This document shows positions 1 to 9,185 of a DNA stretch of 64,000 nucleotides, piece after piece. The stretch covers positions 1-64,000 of the forward strand of contig JAEWBE010000058.1 of the NCBI GenBank assembly GCA_023391275.1, in the 5' to 3' direction. A model generated the notes under the pieces. That model was given only the letters and a program-made list of their open reading frames with translations. It ran no database searches and had not been told where the DNA came from. The position numbers and the translations under genes are program-made. Numbering within the stretch: position 1 is the stretch's first letter; the number at the start of each line of letters is the position of its first letter. This stretch comes from Bacillota bacterium (GTDB taxonomy: Bacteria > Bacillota > Clostridia > Oscillospirales > Acutalibacteraceae).

Positions 1-349
1 GCACAACAATGATCCTGTTTTTCGTTTCCTTTTCGCCGACCTCCAGCTGGATGTTCCCGATTCCGGAGGAGACCGCAGGGTCAACGGCGATGAACTCGGT
101 ATGGATACCGGACTCCTCGCAGGAACCGATCAGGCTCTTGCCGAAATCATCCTGCCCGATCTTGCCCACCATGGTCACGTCGGCGCCCAGGCGTGCCGCC
201 TGCACCGCCTGATTCGCCCCTTTGCCCCCCGGTGCCGTTCGGAAGCTTTTGCCCAGCACCGTTTCCCCTGAATTCGGGAACTTTTCCGTGCTCACAATCA
301 AATCCATCACAAAACTGCCCACTACCAGAATCTTTGGCTTTTTTTCCAT
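1..349 (-). CDS. rbsK: Ribokinase-family sugar kinase, 3' end beyond window
   Basis: The first 116 codons of a PfkB/ribokinase-family kinase, which phosphorylates an imported sugar (D-ribose in the classical case) with ATP in the cytoplasm. Residues 1-116 show the family N-terminus: a beta strand ILVVGSFVMD, then the sugar-binding GGKGANQAVQAARLGA motif, then the GxDxxG segment VGKIGQDDFG. The ATP-binding C-terminal half lies outside the window. The ATG at 347-349 has an AAGGAGAG ribosome site about 8 nt upstream. It is the last visible gene of the lacI-led transport operon, 79 nt after the permease. Family assignment is firm; the actual substrate is not shown by the sequence and need not be ribose. 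Confidence 0.9.
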   Translation of the reverse strand, partial: MEKKPKILVVGSFVMDLIVSTEKFPNSGETVLGKSFRTAPGGKGANQAVQAARLGADVTMVGKIGQDDFGKSLIGSCEESGIHTEFIAVDPAVSSGIGNIQLEVGEKETKNRIIVV

Positions 350-428
350 CTTTTTTCTCTCCTTTTCAGACAAGTGCATTTGACTTTCCTGCCTTGCCCG
401 GCAAAAGTGATCTTACGATTCTTTCCTC

Positions 429-1412
429 TTACTTTGACGCATACTTGCTGGCAACCGTACTGAGTGCAACTGCACCGACCAGAATCACGCCCTGGAAGAT
501 ATACTGAAAGAAGGTAGGAACGCTGAAGATAGCCAATCCGTTGAAACCGATTTGAATAATAAACACACCTATGAAGGTCCCAAGAATATGGAACTCACCG
601 TCCTTTAATGTTGCAGAACCGAGGAACACGGCGGCAAAGGCATTCATCATGTAAGTATCCGCCGCGCCCGTGGTACCGCTGCCAATGAGGGACGCCAGTA
701 AAATACCTGTAATACCCGCACAGAAGGAACTAATCATGAAGGAAATTGTTTTTACCGCATCAACATAGATGCCGGATAATCTGGCCGCGTTCTGATTCCC
801 GCCAACAGCCTGAATCCATTGGCCTAATTCTGTACGGTTTAATACGACCCACAGAATTAATAGAATAATGATCATGTACATTATATCCGCCGGAATAAGC
901 CCAAATAACTTGAGGAGCGTTAAATTCAGAAATTCTTCCGGAACACCGGTGGAAATTGGCGCGCCGCTGGAATATGCGTAATTCAAGCCTACGACGATAC
1001 CGCCAATACCGATTGTTGTAATAACCGAGCTGACTTTTGCCTTTGTGACGATCAGGCCGTTTACAAAGCCAATCAGCAGACAAACCATCAGGACCAGTGG
1101 AATTGCGGCAGCCATTGGGAGCTTTTGGATTACCATCAACCCGGTTACCAAAACGCCCGCAAAGCTGGCAACATAACCTATGCTCATATCAAACTCGCCG
1201 ACAATGACAACTGCCGTCAACCCGCAGGCGATAATCGCCGATAACGAGCCCTGATTGAAAATATTGAGAAAATTATTAAAGGTAGCAAATGAGGTCGGCT
1301 TTAAGATTGAGAATATGACAATCATTACAAGCAAACCGATTAACGTTCCGTATTTAGAAACAAATCTTAAGGTTTTTCTTTTTTGATCATTTTTTAATGC
1401 TTGATTATTCAT
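429..1412 (-). CDS. Ribose/sugar-type ABC transporter permease (RbsC family)
   Basis: A 327-residue integral membrane protein of the BPD_transp_2 (RbsC/XylH/LsrC) family, forming the membrane channel of a sugar importer. About nine to ten hydrophobic segments are visible. The conserved motif GEFDMSIGYVASFAG (about residues 72-86) corresponds to the family GxxDLSVG segment, and AVGGNQNAARLSGI is the cytoplasmic EAA-like coupling loop. It lies 39 nt after the ATPase gene and shares its operon. Because the operon encodes only one permease, the channel is expected to be a homodimer. Substrate is unknown; the neighbouring lactonase-like gene hints it may not be plain ribose. Confidence 0.9.
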   Translation of the reverse strand: MNNQALKNDQKRKTLRFVSKYGTLIGLLVMIVIFSILKPTSFATFNNFLNIFNQGSLSAIIACGLTAVVIVGEFDMSIGYVASFAGVLVTGLMVIQKLPMAAAIPLVLMVCLLIGFVNGLIVTKAKVSSVITTIGIGGIVVGLNYAYSSGAPISTGVPEEFLNLTLLKLFGLIPADIMYMIIILLILWVVLNRTELGQWIQAVGGNQNAARLSGIYVDAVKTISFMISSFCAGITGILLASLIGSGTTGAADTYMMNAFAAVFLGSATLKDGEFHILGTFIGVFIIQIGFNGLAIFSVPTFFQYIFQGVILVGAVALSTVASKYASK

Positions 1413-1451
1413 AAGTACTCCTGCCTTATTATAATTTAAAAACCGATATTT

Positions 1452-2984
1452 TTAATTTGCATAGCAGAGTTTTAAAATTGTATCTTTGGAAATCATGGAG
1501 TCTGTCAGCTCCCCGGATATTCTGCCTTCCCTCATTACCATCACTCTGCTGCACAGACCGGGCAATTCCTCTATATCAGAAGAAATAATTAAAAATGAAG
1601 TCCCCTGACGGGCCATTTCTTTGATTATATTATAGATTTCGGCACGAGCGCCAACATCGACACCGCGTGTCGGCTCATCCATAATAATAAGTTCGGGGGT
1701 GCGTTTCAGCCATTTTCCGATTACGACCTTTTGTTGATTCCCACCGCTTAGATTCAATATGTTCGTATTTTCACTGCTTGTTTTCACAAGCAGGCGCTTA
1801 ATAATATCCTTTGAAATCTCTGCGGATTTTTTTGCATCAACAATAGGCAGCCAGTTAAACGTTCTTGTATAAGAGAGGTTCGGAAGATTTACATTGAAAT
1901 TTACGCTTCTATTCAAAACCAAGCCTTCGGTTCTGCGGTCTTCAGGAACCAACACAATCCCTTTATCGATGGCATGCTTAGGATGCTTGGGTGCAAAAGG
2001 TTCTCCATGATAAGCCATACTGCCGCTTTTGACTTTATCCGCGCCAAAAATCATTCTTGCAAGTTCGGTACGCCCCGCGCCAACCAGACCGGTGAGCCCC
2101 AGAACTTCCCCTTTGTGAAGTTTAAAGCTTACGTCTTTTACTTTCTGCGCCGCGCAAATATGATCAACCTGCAGCAATACTTCCGCATTTTCGACTTTTT
2201 TAATTTCCTGTTTTTCAGATGACAAATGGAATCCTGCGATTACGTCAATAATCTGATCCTTGCTGGTTTCATCCTTGCTCGAGTAAAATATTTTTTTCCC
2301 GTCTTTAAAAACTGTAAGTTCATCACATATTTCCATGATCTCATCCAGACGATGCGATACATAAACAATGGCAATATCCTGATTTTGCGTTAAATCCTTA
2401 ATTACATCAAATAACAGTTCCACTTCGGTTTCCGAAAGAGAAGCGGTTGGTTCATCCATTGCGATCAATTTAGCGTCCTGATACAGGGCCCTCGCGATGG
2501 AAACAAGCCACTTATTTGCAACGCTTAATTCTTTAAGCTGAGTTGTCAGCGGGATGTTGAGTTTTAGCCTTTTGACTACGGCTTCAACATCCTTGTGCAT
2601 TTTTCCCCAGTCGATCATACCTAAAGTCGTTTTTTTAGGCATGCCCAGCGTAATATTTTCAAGGATATTAAAATCTTCTATTAAACTTAGTTCCTGATGA
2701 ATAAAGCTAAGCCCTAAAGCTGTTGAAGTGTGTGGGTTTGGAATTTTAACCTCTTGTCCGTTGAGAAAAATCTCACCGCTGTCCGGCATCTGCACACCGG
2801 CCAAAATCTTAATTAAGGTAGACTTACCGGCGCCATTGGCGCCGATAAGTCCGTGAACTTTTCCTTTTTTCACACACAAGCTAACGTGATCCAGAGCTTT
2901 AACTGCAGCAAACGATTTGGTAATCCCTTTCACTTCCAATAAAGGAAGTGTGTTAGTTTCATTTTGCTCAATTAAATCTTTCAT
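1452..2984 (-). CDS. Sugar ABC transporter ATP-binding protein, two ABC domains (RbsA/MglA type)
   Basis: A 510-residue cytoplasmic ATPase with two fused nucleotide-binding domains, as usual for RbsA/MglA-type importers. The N-terminal domain has Walker A GANGAGKST (about 47-55), Walker B LIAMDEPTAS and the switch histidine in YVSHRLDE. The C-terminal domain has a degenerate Walker A region GLVGAGRTE, signature LSGGNQQK and Walker B LIIMDEPTRGVD. The divergent second P-loop with Arg in place of Lys is normal for this family. It sits between the binding protein and permease genes with gaps of 51 and 39 nt. The ATG at 2982-2984 is preceded by an AGGAT/AAGGA-like ribosome site. Confidence 0.93.
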   Translation of the reverse strand: MKDLIEQNETNTLPLLEVKGITKSFAAVKALDHVSLCVKKGKVHGLIGANGAGKSTLIKILAGVQMPDSGEIFLNGQEVKIPNPHTSTALGLSFIHQELSLIEDFNILENITLGMPKKTTLGMIDWGKMHKDVEAVVKRLKLNIPLTTQLKELSVANKWLVSIARALYQDAKLIAMDEPTASLSETEVELLFDVIKDLTQNQDIAIVYVSHRLDEIMEICDELTVFKDGKKIFYSSKDETSKDQIIDVIAGFHLSSEKQEIKKVENAEVLLQVDHICAAQKVKDVSFKLHKGEVLGLTGLVGAGRTELARMIFGADKVKSGSMAYHGEPFAPKHPKHAIDKGIVLVPEDRRTEGLVLNRSVNFNVNLPNLSYTRTFNWLPIVDAKKSAEISKDIIKRLLVKTSSENTNILNLSGGNQQKVVIGKWLKRTPELIIMDEPTRGVDVGARAEIYNIIKEMARQGTSFLIISSDIEELPGLCSRVMVMREGRISGELTDSMISKDTILKLCYAN

Positions 2985-3035
2985 TTCTTTTAATCCTTCT
3001 CCGAGTATCTCAAGTTATAATATTCCTGTGTATAA

Positions 3036-4040
3036 TTATTTTATTGCGTCCGGATGGTCTTTAATGAACTGCGCAACATTGTCTTTTGTGATAATAACCG
3101 GAGCAACTTCGGCTGCGACCGGCTTCCAGCTGTCCCCCGCTGCAATTGCCTGCTTCAGGGTTTCAACCGCTTTTGCGGCTTCCGCTGCTGCATCTTCCCA
3201 TGCGGTTGCTGTCATCCAGCCATCCTGAATGGCTTTGATTGCATCTGCGTTACCGTTTTGACCGTATACGAGAACATCTTTTCTGCCTTGCTGTTTAAGA
3301 GAGGAAATTGCGCCAAGAGCAGGATCATCCCAGGAACCCCAAATTGCCAGTTTACCGGAACCTTGCGGGTGGGATGCAAGCCAGGCATTCGCATACTGAG
3401 CGCCATCCTGTAATGTGCCGGGAATCTTTACTTCATTTTTGGTCACTTTGATGCCCGGTATGTTTGCAACCACTTTATCAAGTTCTGCTTCTCTTTCTCT
3501 TGCAACTTGACCGGTATGATAGGTGAGAGCCAAGATATCGCCTTTGTCTCCAATTTGTTCCTTCATCATTTTAACAATGGGAACCGCGAACAGGCCGCCG
3601 GTACCATTGGTGACCGCTACGCCGTCGCCCATTCCGCCGCCCCAGGTGGCAACCGGAATTTTCGCTTCCTTCGCAGCACGAAGGCCAGTCGCAAGAGATG
3701 TAGTCGGGAACACCATGTCAATAATTGCATCTGCGCCTCTTGTAACAAAGTTCTGAATTGCGGAGTTCGCTTCATCCGCGCTGCCGTGCGCGTCGGTAAC
3801 ACTTACAGTCCAGTTGTATTTTGCCGCTGCTGCCTGTAAACCCTTAATGTAATTTGCATTGTTTGCGTCGGATGGTGAAATTGAAACAACTGCCAAGTCA
3901 AATTTTCCGTCAGAAGCTTTGCTGGCAGCGCCTGCCGCGCCGGAAGCCGCCGCCGGGGAGCCCGTAGAGCATCCGGTCAGTGTCAGGGATGCTGTTAAAA
4001 GAGCTGCCATGGTAATTGATAATACTTTTTTCTGGAACAT
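3036..4040 (-). CDS. Sugar-binding lipoprotein (periplasmic-binding protein type 1 fold)
   Basis: A 334-residue substrate-binding protein for the neighbouring importer, predicted to be anchored outside the membrane as a lipoprotein. The signal peptide ends in the lipobox LTGC (Cys about residue 24), followed by an Ala/Ser/Gly-rich linker. The mature part has the two-lobed Peripla_BP_4 pattern: LAVVSISPSDANNANYIKG near the start, then GADAIIDMVFPTT, and later KLAIWGSWDDPALGAI and VLVYGQNGNADAI. The fold is like RbsB/xylose-type binding proteins but substrate residues cannot be read off reliably. It is 45 nt after the lactonase-like gene and starts with an AGGAGG site 7 nt before the ATG. Confidence 0.9.
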   Translation of the reverse strand: MFQKKVLSITMAALLTASLTLTGCSTGSPAAASGAAGAASKASDGKFDLAVVSISPSDANNANYIKGLQAAAAKYNWTVSVTDAHGSADEANSAIQNFVTRGADAIIDMVFPTTSLATGLRAAKEAKIPVATWGGGMGDGVAVTNGTGGLFAVPIVKMMKEQIGDKGDILALTYHTGQVAREREAELDKVVANIPGIKVTKNEVKIPGTLQDGAQYANAWLASHPQGSGKLAIWGSWDDPALGAISSLKQQGRKDVLVYGQNGNADAIKAIQDGWMTATAWEDAAAEAAKAVETLKQAIAAGDSWKPVAAEVAPVIITKDNVAQFIKDHPDAIK

Positions 4041-4085
4041 ATTGTCCTCCTAAAATTTTATTAAATTAATTCTATTAATTAATTC

Positions 4086-4970
4086 CTAATTTGTTTTGGG
4101 CAAATAACTTTTTTCGCCCGGTGCCAAGCAAAGTTCCGCAACATGCAGATTTTCTTTTGTCGTCCACGACTGATATTTTCCCCAGTTGTTTGATTCATGC
4201 CCAATCACAATTTTCTCCAAATTGCCGTTAGCTCTTTTTAAAATCTCATCGTAAGTTTTCATCATATTGAATGGAGAACCGACGCCCAGCCCGACCGGAA
4301 CAAAAATTCCGTCATTGTTTATTCCTTTCAGGTTTTCATCAACATAAACTAAATCTCCCACCATAATCCAACGGTCGGGACCGCCTTTTTCCTCATTTTC
4401 AACAACGATCATCTGGGAAGCATAGGTGTGTCCGTCATAGGCGGGATACAACTGAATACCCGGCATGAAATTTGTGCATTCCCCGTCGATTAAAGTCATC
4501 CGGCCTTCCGCCAGCATTTTCACCGCATTGACAATGTCGTCCGGGTTTAGTGCCATCTGGAGGCTGGAATACTTTTTACCCAAGCTCATTGCATCGATCC
4601 AGCCCAGAAGTTCTTTCTTCTGCAAATAAAAATGTGCATTGGGGAAGGCATCCATATTATCCATGTGATCATAATGCGCATGGGTAAATATTACAGTGTC
4701 AATGTCTTCCGGCTTAAGCCCGATATTGGCAAGAACCTTTTCCGGCGGATTCCAGTTTGTAATACTGTCTCTTTCCGACAGTTTCTTGGTGTATTCATTT
4801 GACGCGTCGGTGCCGACATCAATCAGAATGTTGTGACCCTCACCCTTAATCGCAAGATAAGTGAACGATAAGGTGCGTGTTCCTTTGTTGTGCTGCCCTG
4901 CCATTACACTGCTGATTGCCTGAACCGGCACATAAGCATACTCAAGCAGCCACATTGAATAATTTGCCAT
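4086..4970 (-). CDS. Metallo-beta-lactamase-fold hydrolase, N-acyl-homoserine-lactonase-like
   Basis: A 294-residue cytoplasmic enzyme of the metallo-beta-lactamase superfamily. The di-metal motif HxHxDH is seen at residues 97-102 (HAHYDH), a further bridging Asp lies in VGDLVY and a late His in IGHES. Length and overall layout resemble AHL lactonases (AiiA/AttM family), which open lactone rings, but the same fold serves many hydrolases, so lactone hydrolysis is an inference. There is no signal peptide. It is the second gene of a LacI-regulated operon together with a complete sugar importer and a kinase; this suggests it opens a lactone, or another ester-like bond, in the imported compound before phosphorylation. 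Confidence 0.8.
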   Translation of the reverse strand: MANYSMWLLEYAYVPVQAISSVMAGQHNKGTRTLSFTYLAIKGEGHNILIDVGTDASNEYTKKLSERDSITNWNPPEKVLANIGLKPEDIDTVIFTHAHYDHMDNMDAFPNAHFYLQKKELLGWIDAMSLGKKYSSLQMALNPDDIVNAVKMLAEGRMTLIDGECTNFMPGIQLYPAYDGHTYASQMIVVENEEKGGPDRWIMVGDLVYVDENLKGINNDGIFVPVGLGVGSPFNMMKTYDEILKRANGNLEKIVIGHESNNWGKYQSWTTKENLHVAELCLAPGEKSYLPKTN

Positions 4971-5012
4971 TAAGCTTTTCCCCTTCCATCCTTATAACAT
5001 AAATAAATTATC

Positions 5013-6035
5013 TCAGGCGGAATGTACTTTCCCGGTAGACTTTCGGACAATACATTCTGCATGCAATACTTCAGAAGCGCTGAAGGCGTCTTCTTCTCCG
5101 TTGATCTGTCTGATTAAAAACTCCACCGCTTTTTGCGCAATTTCCGTTTTCGGCTGCCGCATAGTCGTAATTGCCGGATAAATCATGAAGACATCGTCAT
5201 GGCCAATCAAAGAAATCTCATCCGGAATTGCAATTTTTGCTTCCGACAGAGCCTGATAGCAGCCCAGAGCCAGAAGATCATTCGCTGTAAAAATAGCGGT
5301 CGGCCGATCCTTAAGACTCAGAAGCTGCTTCGTGCAGCCATAACCGGATTCTCCTGTAAAACCAGCCTGAACCAGCCACTCCGGCTGAAATGTAATATTG
5401 TTATCTTTCAGCGCCTGCTTATATCCTTCCCGTCTTCCTATGCATGTATTTAAATCCGGAAGACCGGTGATATGTGCAATTTTTCTGTGTCCCAAATCAA
5501 TCAAATGCTTAGTGGCCATATAACCCGATTCAAAATTATCAATCGTTACGGAAGGAAACTGTTTATACGCGTCATCCTTTCCTACCATGCCGATCAGTAC
5601 AAACGGGAAATGCTCCTCATGCATTTTCATAAGTTGATCCAGGATTTCTTTGCTGTCCCCGAACGATGAAATAATCAGCCCGTCCACCTGTTTACTGCGA
5701 AGAAGATTAATCATTTTGATATCGTTCCCTACGATATCATCCGTATTACAGTAGATTGTGGAGTACTTGTATTTTTTGGCTTCATCCTCTACCTTTCTCA
5801 GTAATTCAGGAAAATACGGATTACACACATCGGGTATGATTAAGCCTATCGTAGATGTTTTTTGCAGCACTAAGCCTCTCGCAATTGTACTTGGGCGGTA
5901 CCCAAACTCTTCAATAATACTTCTGATTTTCTCCACTGTTTCTTTTCCTACGTCCGGTTTATTATTTAAAACGCGCGAGACAGTTGCCGTAGAGACATTT
6001 GCTTTCTGAGCAATATCTCTGATTGTCATTTTCAT
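5013..6035 (-). CDS. LacI-family transcriptional regulator
   Basis: A 340-residue repressor with the LacI N-terminal helix-turn-helix (TIRDIAQKANVSTATVSRVL) and hinge, followed by a periplasmic-binding-protein-like effector domain (TSTIGLIIPDVCNPYFPEL onward). It probably controls its own operon by binding the operator at 6136-6177 and responding to the imported sugar or a derivative. I chose the ATG at 6035 because AGGAGGA (6041-6047) lies 5-6 nt upstream; an in-frame start at 6089 has no good ribosome site and would add residues unusual for the family. The next gene starts 42 nt downstream, and the same-strand close packing continues to the ribokinase. Confidence 0.92.
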   Translation of the reverse strand: MKMTIRDIAQKANVSTATVSRVLNNKPDVGKETVEKIRSIIEEFGYRPSTIARGLVLQKTSTIGLIIPDVCNPYFPELLRKVEDEAKKYKYSTIYCNTDDIVGNDIKMINLLRSKQVDGLIISSFGDSKEILDQLMKMHEEHFPFVLIGMVGKDDAYKQFPSVTIDNFESGYMATKHLIDLGHRKIAHITGLPDLNTCIGRREGYKQALKDNNITFQPEWLVQAGFTGESGYGCTKQLLSLKDRPTAIFTANDLLALGCYQALSEAKIAIPDEISLIGHDDVFMIYPAITTMRQPKTEIAQKAVEFLIRQINGEEDAFSASEVLHAECIVRKSTGKVHSA

Positions 6036-6135
6036 CAAATTCCTCCTGACATCATTTGCTGGGACCTGCTTGTATCCGTTTAAGGACAAGAATGATGCGA
6101 TTGTCTATTATCACAATAATTTTTTTTAAAATTTA

Positions 6136-6177
6136 TTCGTAAACGATGCCGTAATCGCTACCGTAATCGTTTACGAA
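6136..6177. promoter_or_regulatory. LacI-type operator: 12-bp perfect inverted repeat
   Basis: TTCGTAAACGAT (6136-6147) and ATCGTTTACGAA (6166-6177) are perfect inverted copies around an 18-bp spacer. The right arm lies in CGTAATCGTTTACG (6162-6175), a near-perfect palindrome centred on CG, the hallmark of LacI-family sites. A direct repeat CCGTAATCG also occurs at 6149-6157 and 6161-6169. The site sits just downstream of the predicted promoter and upstream of the lacI gene, fitting autorepression. Confidence 0.75.
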
Positions 6178-6191
6178 GATTTGATGCTCAT

Positions 6192-6220
6192 ATGATATCC
6201 CTTTTTTAGTGTAAAGTCAA
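6192..6220 (-). promoter_or_regulatory. Predicted promoter of the lacI-transport operon
   Basis: On the minus strand TTGACT (6215-6220) and TATCAT (6192-6197) are separated by exactly 17 bp. Transcription would start near 6185 and run straight into the LacI-type operator, leaving a leader of about 150 nt before the lacI start codon. Confidence 0.65.
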
Positions 6221-6410
6221 TAAAAATAGTAACTAAATTAAAAGTCTTATCCTTTGACATTTTAAACAAATAAATTGCAGCTTTGATGTCTATTCTGCGT
6301 TCGATCCTGTCATAAATACAAAGAATAAGTAATAAATTTTTAAATTGCGAATTTTGAATTTTTCAGTTTTTCACTTTGTTCGCTGCAAAGTAAAATTTAA
6401 TTTTGGCTGC

Positions 6411-6449
6411 AAAAAGGCCGCCCGTTCAATTGAAACGGACGGCCTTTTT
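6411..6449 (-). terminator. Rho-independent terminator of the rph-like gene
   Basis: AAAAAGGCCG followed by C-CCGTT pairs with AACGG-A-CGGCCTTTTT around a short AATT loop, with one mismatch. Both strands end in T runs, so it may act in both directions. It lies 90 nt after the stop of the gene at 6541-9162. The surrounding stretch 6221-6410 is AT-rich and shows no gene or clear site. Confidence 0.85.
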
Positions 6450-6540
6450 AATGCTTGATCGCCATTTTTTGGTTCTTTGATGAAACAAAGCTTTCCTATC
6501 CCCTCAGCGTCAGCTGATCGTCATCATGCCCTCTTTCACT

Positions 6541-9162
6541 CTACAGAATCTCTATATACCCTTCTGTTCCATTGACCCGAATTCTCTGTCCATCCTGAAT
6601 CAATTTTGCGGCGTTTTCTACGCCGACGACGGCGGGAAGACCATATTCCCTTGCGACAACGGCGCCGTGAGTCATCATTCCGCCTACTTCCGTAACCAGT
6701 CCTTTAATCGACACAAACAACGGCGTCCAGCTGGGATCCGTAAAAGTAGTAACCAGAATATCGCCTTCCTCTATGTCAGCGTCTTCCAGGTTCAAAATCA
6801 CCCGCGCGCGCCCCTCTACAATGCCGGAGGAAACGGGTGTACCCGCCAAGGCGCCTTGCGGAATATTGCCGGTATCATATTCCCCGAATATAATTTCCCC
6901 ATCGGAGGTAATCACACGCGGCGGAGTCAGCTTCTCATAGACCTTGTAATTCGCCATCCTTTTTTCAATGATGCCGTAGTCCAGCTTTTTTGTTTTAATA
7001 ACCTCACGAAGTTCTTCCAGCGTCAGATAATAGATATCTTCTTTTTCCCGGATGACGCCCTTCTGCACCAAAACTTCCGCTTCCTTTGTAAGGGCTTGTT
7101 TAATAATCCAATCATACCAAATCAGGAGATATTTGTTGAACTCCCGGTAGCCGGCAAAGTTGCGCAAAACGCTGATTGCCTTCTTTGCCTTTTTGGCTTT
7201 TCTTTTGCCAAAGGGCTGTTTCACAAGGCGGCGCACAATATCCTGTTCCTTCTGCTTGGCGTCCGCAAGGCCCTGCTCAAACCGCATGCTGTGTGCGTTT
7301 GGCCCGTAAACCTTGATGTTGCTGAGGATCATCGGAATGAGCAGAGTGGGTTTTTCATTCCAGCGTGTTCTTGCAATATCGATTTCCGCACTGCAGCGCA
7401 TCCCATATTTTTTAAGGTACGCCTGAATGGAATCGCTCACGGCTTTTCCGCCTTCCAGCCCAGCCAAATCAACAAAGAAGGTTCCGTCATCGGCATGTTC
7501 AAAATATTCCATTACCTGCGGATACTGCCGGACGACGTCCGCCACATCCAGAAGTTCAAGCCCCATTTCGGAAGTAACATTGTTCGATACCGATTGGGCA
7601 AGGGTGTCGGCCGCATTCTTTTCGTTCAGCCATTTCCGCAGGTTCTTATTAATCCAGGAAGAGGCATAGGCGCCCGCAAACACCACCCCGTAACTGTCCA
7701 TCAAAGCATCCTTTATTTGCAACGTACTCTTTGAAATAAAATCAAACAGTTGCTCCCCGGAAAGATCGGCGGCCTGTTTCTCAAGTTCCCGCATCAGTGC
7801 GCTGTTGCGGGCGATGAAGCCTTCCGCAACGGCAGGGTCGTTTTCCCGGTAGTTTTTGATCGTCTTAATAAGCCAGCGTATCCAGATGGAACTTGCAACC
7901 ATTGCAGTCTTTGTATGGTGCAGCGATTTTACAAAATCCTTTCGTTTGCTCAAATTCAAAAACGCATTTTGCATCAGAACATCGACGGTGGAAAGGCCTT
8001 TGACAAACGATTTTCTTAAAATCGGCGAGCGGATTTCATTGGATGCTTCAATATACAGCCTTCCGCCAATCTGGTGCAGCGGCGAGCTGGTAATCTGTTT
8101 GAAAAAAGCCTGAAAAAAGGACATGCCGAGCGGCGATATGGTTTCCGTCATCATCTGCCGGTGGCCAAACGAAAAATACACGCGGTTTTTCCCGTCGCTG
8201 CTGTCCGGCGCGGGGTACAGGGTCGTGATTGGGCGGCTCTGAACGATATAGAATTCACCCTCATAAAAACACCATTCAATATCCTGCGGGCAGGCAAAGT
8301 ATGCTTCTATTTTTCTTCCTATGCCTTCAAGCTGCAAAATCCGGTCATCCGTCAGCGTCTGTGCATTCTGCCGTTCGGCCTCAATTTTCTGTTCCCTTGT
8401 GCCGCCTTCTTTTAATGCATAGATTGCCAATTTCTTGGCGGATATCTTTTTATCAATAATTCGTCCGTCACGTACTTTATAAATATCAGGATTAACCAGA
8501 CCGGAAACCAGCGCCTCGCCAAGCCCGAAGCTGGCGTCAATGGATGCCACCTTCCGGTTTGAGGTAACGGGATCGGCTGTAAACAAAATCCCCGAAGCCT
8601 GAGGAAAGACCATTTTTTGAATGACCACGGAAAGATAAACCTTGCGGTGGTCAAATCCGTTTTGTATGCGGTAGGTTACGGCACGGTCGGTAAAAAGCGA
8701 AGCCCAGCATTTGCTGATATGCCGCAGGATCTCTTCTTTTCCTGTAATATTTAAATATGTATCCTGCTGGCCCGCAAAGGAAGCCGTTGGCAAATCCTCC
8801 GCTGTAGCGCTAGAACGTACGGCATAAGGTTCCCCATCGCCAAGCCTTGAAAGGCAGGCGGTAATTTCTTCGTCAATGTTCTTCGGAATTGACGCTGCTT
8901 GGATAACGTTGCGAATGTTCCCGCTGATTTCACTGATTCTTTCCCTGTCACCTGCTTTTAGATGGGACAACTGCCCGAGTAATAAGTTGAATTCTTCGTT
9001 ATTCCCAAGAATTGTTTTATATGCGTCGGTAGTAATACAAAAGCCATCCGGAACCCGTGTTCCCTCAATTCTTGAAAGCTCCCCCAAATTAGCGCCTTTT
9101 CCCCCGACGATCGGGAGCTTTGTTTTATCAATGTCCTGAAATCCAAGTACATACCCGTTCAT
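6541..9162 (-). CDS. Rifampicin phosphotransferase-like / PEP synthase-family protein
   Basis: An 873-residue dikinase-type enzyme. The N-terminal ATP-grasp domain (about 1-320) starts with the family pattern PIVGGKGANLGEL and contains YAVRSSATAEDLPTASFAG. A long middle domain follows, and a C-terminal swivelling domain carries the phospho-histidine motif MTHGAVVAREYG with His832. The length and the THGAVVARE motif match rifampicin phosphotransferases (Rph, about 860-870 aa), which inactivate rifamycins by transferring the beta phosphate of ATP. Many databases label these proteins PEP synthase. It lacks the extra PEP/pyruvate-binding TIM barrel expected in a true PpsA. Start ATG at 9160-9162 has GGAGG 9 nt upstream. 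It is 23 nt after a tetR gene and probably cotranscribed with it. Confidence 0.8.
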   Translation of the reverse strand: MNGYVLGFQDIDKTKLPIVGGKGANLGELSRIEGTRVPDGFCITTDAYKTILGNNEEFNLLLGQLSHLKAGDRERISEISGNIRNVIQAASIPKNIDEEITACLSRLGDGEPYAVRSSATAEDLPTASFAGQQDTYLNITGKEEILRHISKCWASLFTDRAVTYRIQNGFDHRKVYLSVVIQKMVFPQASGILFTADPVTSNRKVASIDASFGLGEALVSGLVNPDIYKVRDGRIIDKKISAKKLAIYALKEGGTREQKIEAERQNAQTLTDDRILQLEGIGRKIEAYFACPQDIEWCFYEGEFYIVQSRPITTLYPAPDSSDGKNRVYFSFGHRQMMTETISPLGMSFFQAFFKQITSSPLHQIGGRLYIEASNEIRSPILRKSFVKGLSTVDVLMQNAFLNLSKRKDFVKSLHHTKTAMVASSIWIRWLIKTIKNYRENDPAVAEGFIARNSALMRELEKQAADLSGEQLFDFISKSTLQIKDALMDSYGVVFAGAYASSWINKNLRKWLNEKNAADTLAQSVSNNVTSEMGLELLDVADVVRQYPQVMEYFEHADDGTFFVDLAGLEGGKAVSDSIQAYLKKYGMRCSAEIDIARTRWNEKPTLLIPMILSNIKVYGPNAHSMRFEQGLADAKQKEQDIVRRLVKQPFGKRKAKKAKKAISVLRNFAGYREFNKYLLIWYDWIIKQALTKEAEVLVQKGVIREKEDIYYLTLEELREVIKTKKLDYGIIEKRMANYKVYEKLTPPRVITSDGEIIFGEYDTGNIPQGALAGTPVSSGIVEGRARVILNLEDADIEEGDILVTTFTDPSWTPLFVSIKGLVTEVGGMMTHGAVVAREYGLPAVVGVENAAKLIQDGQRIRVNGTEGYIEIL

Positions 9163-9185
9163 GCCGAATCTCCTCCCTATTCATT

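Noticed and set aside
6526..7734. 402-codon plus-strand frame antisense to the rph-like gene
   Set aside because: The opposite strand encodes the conserved catalytic histidine domain; no promoter or ribosome site in front.
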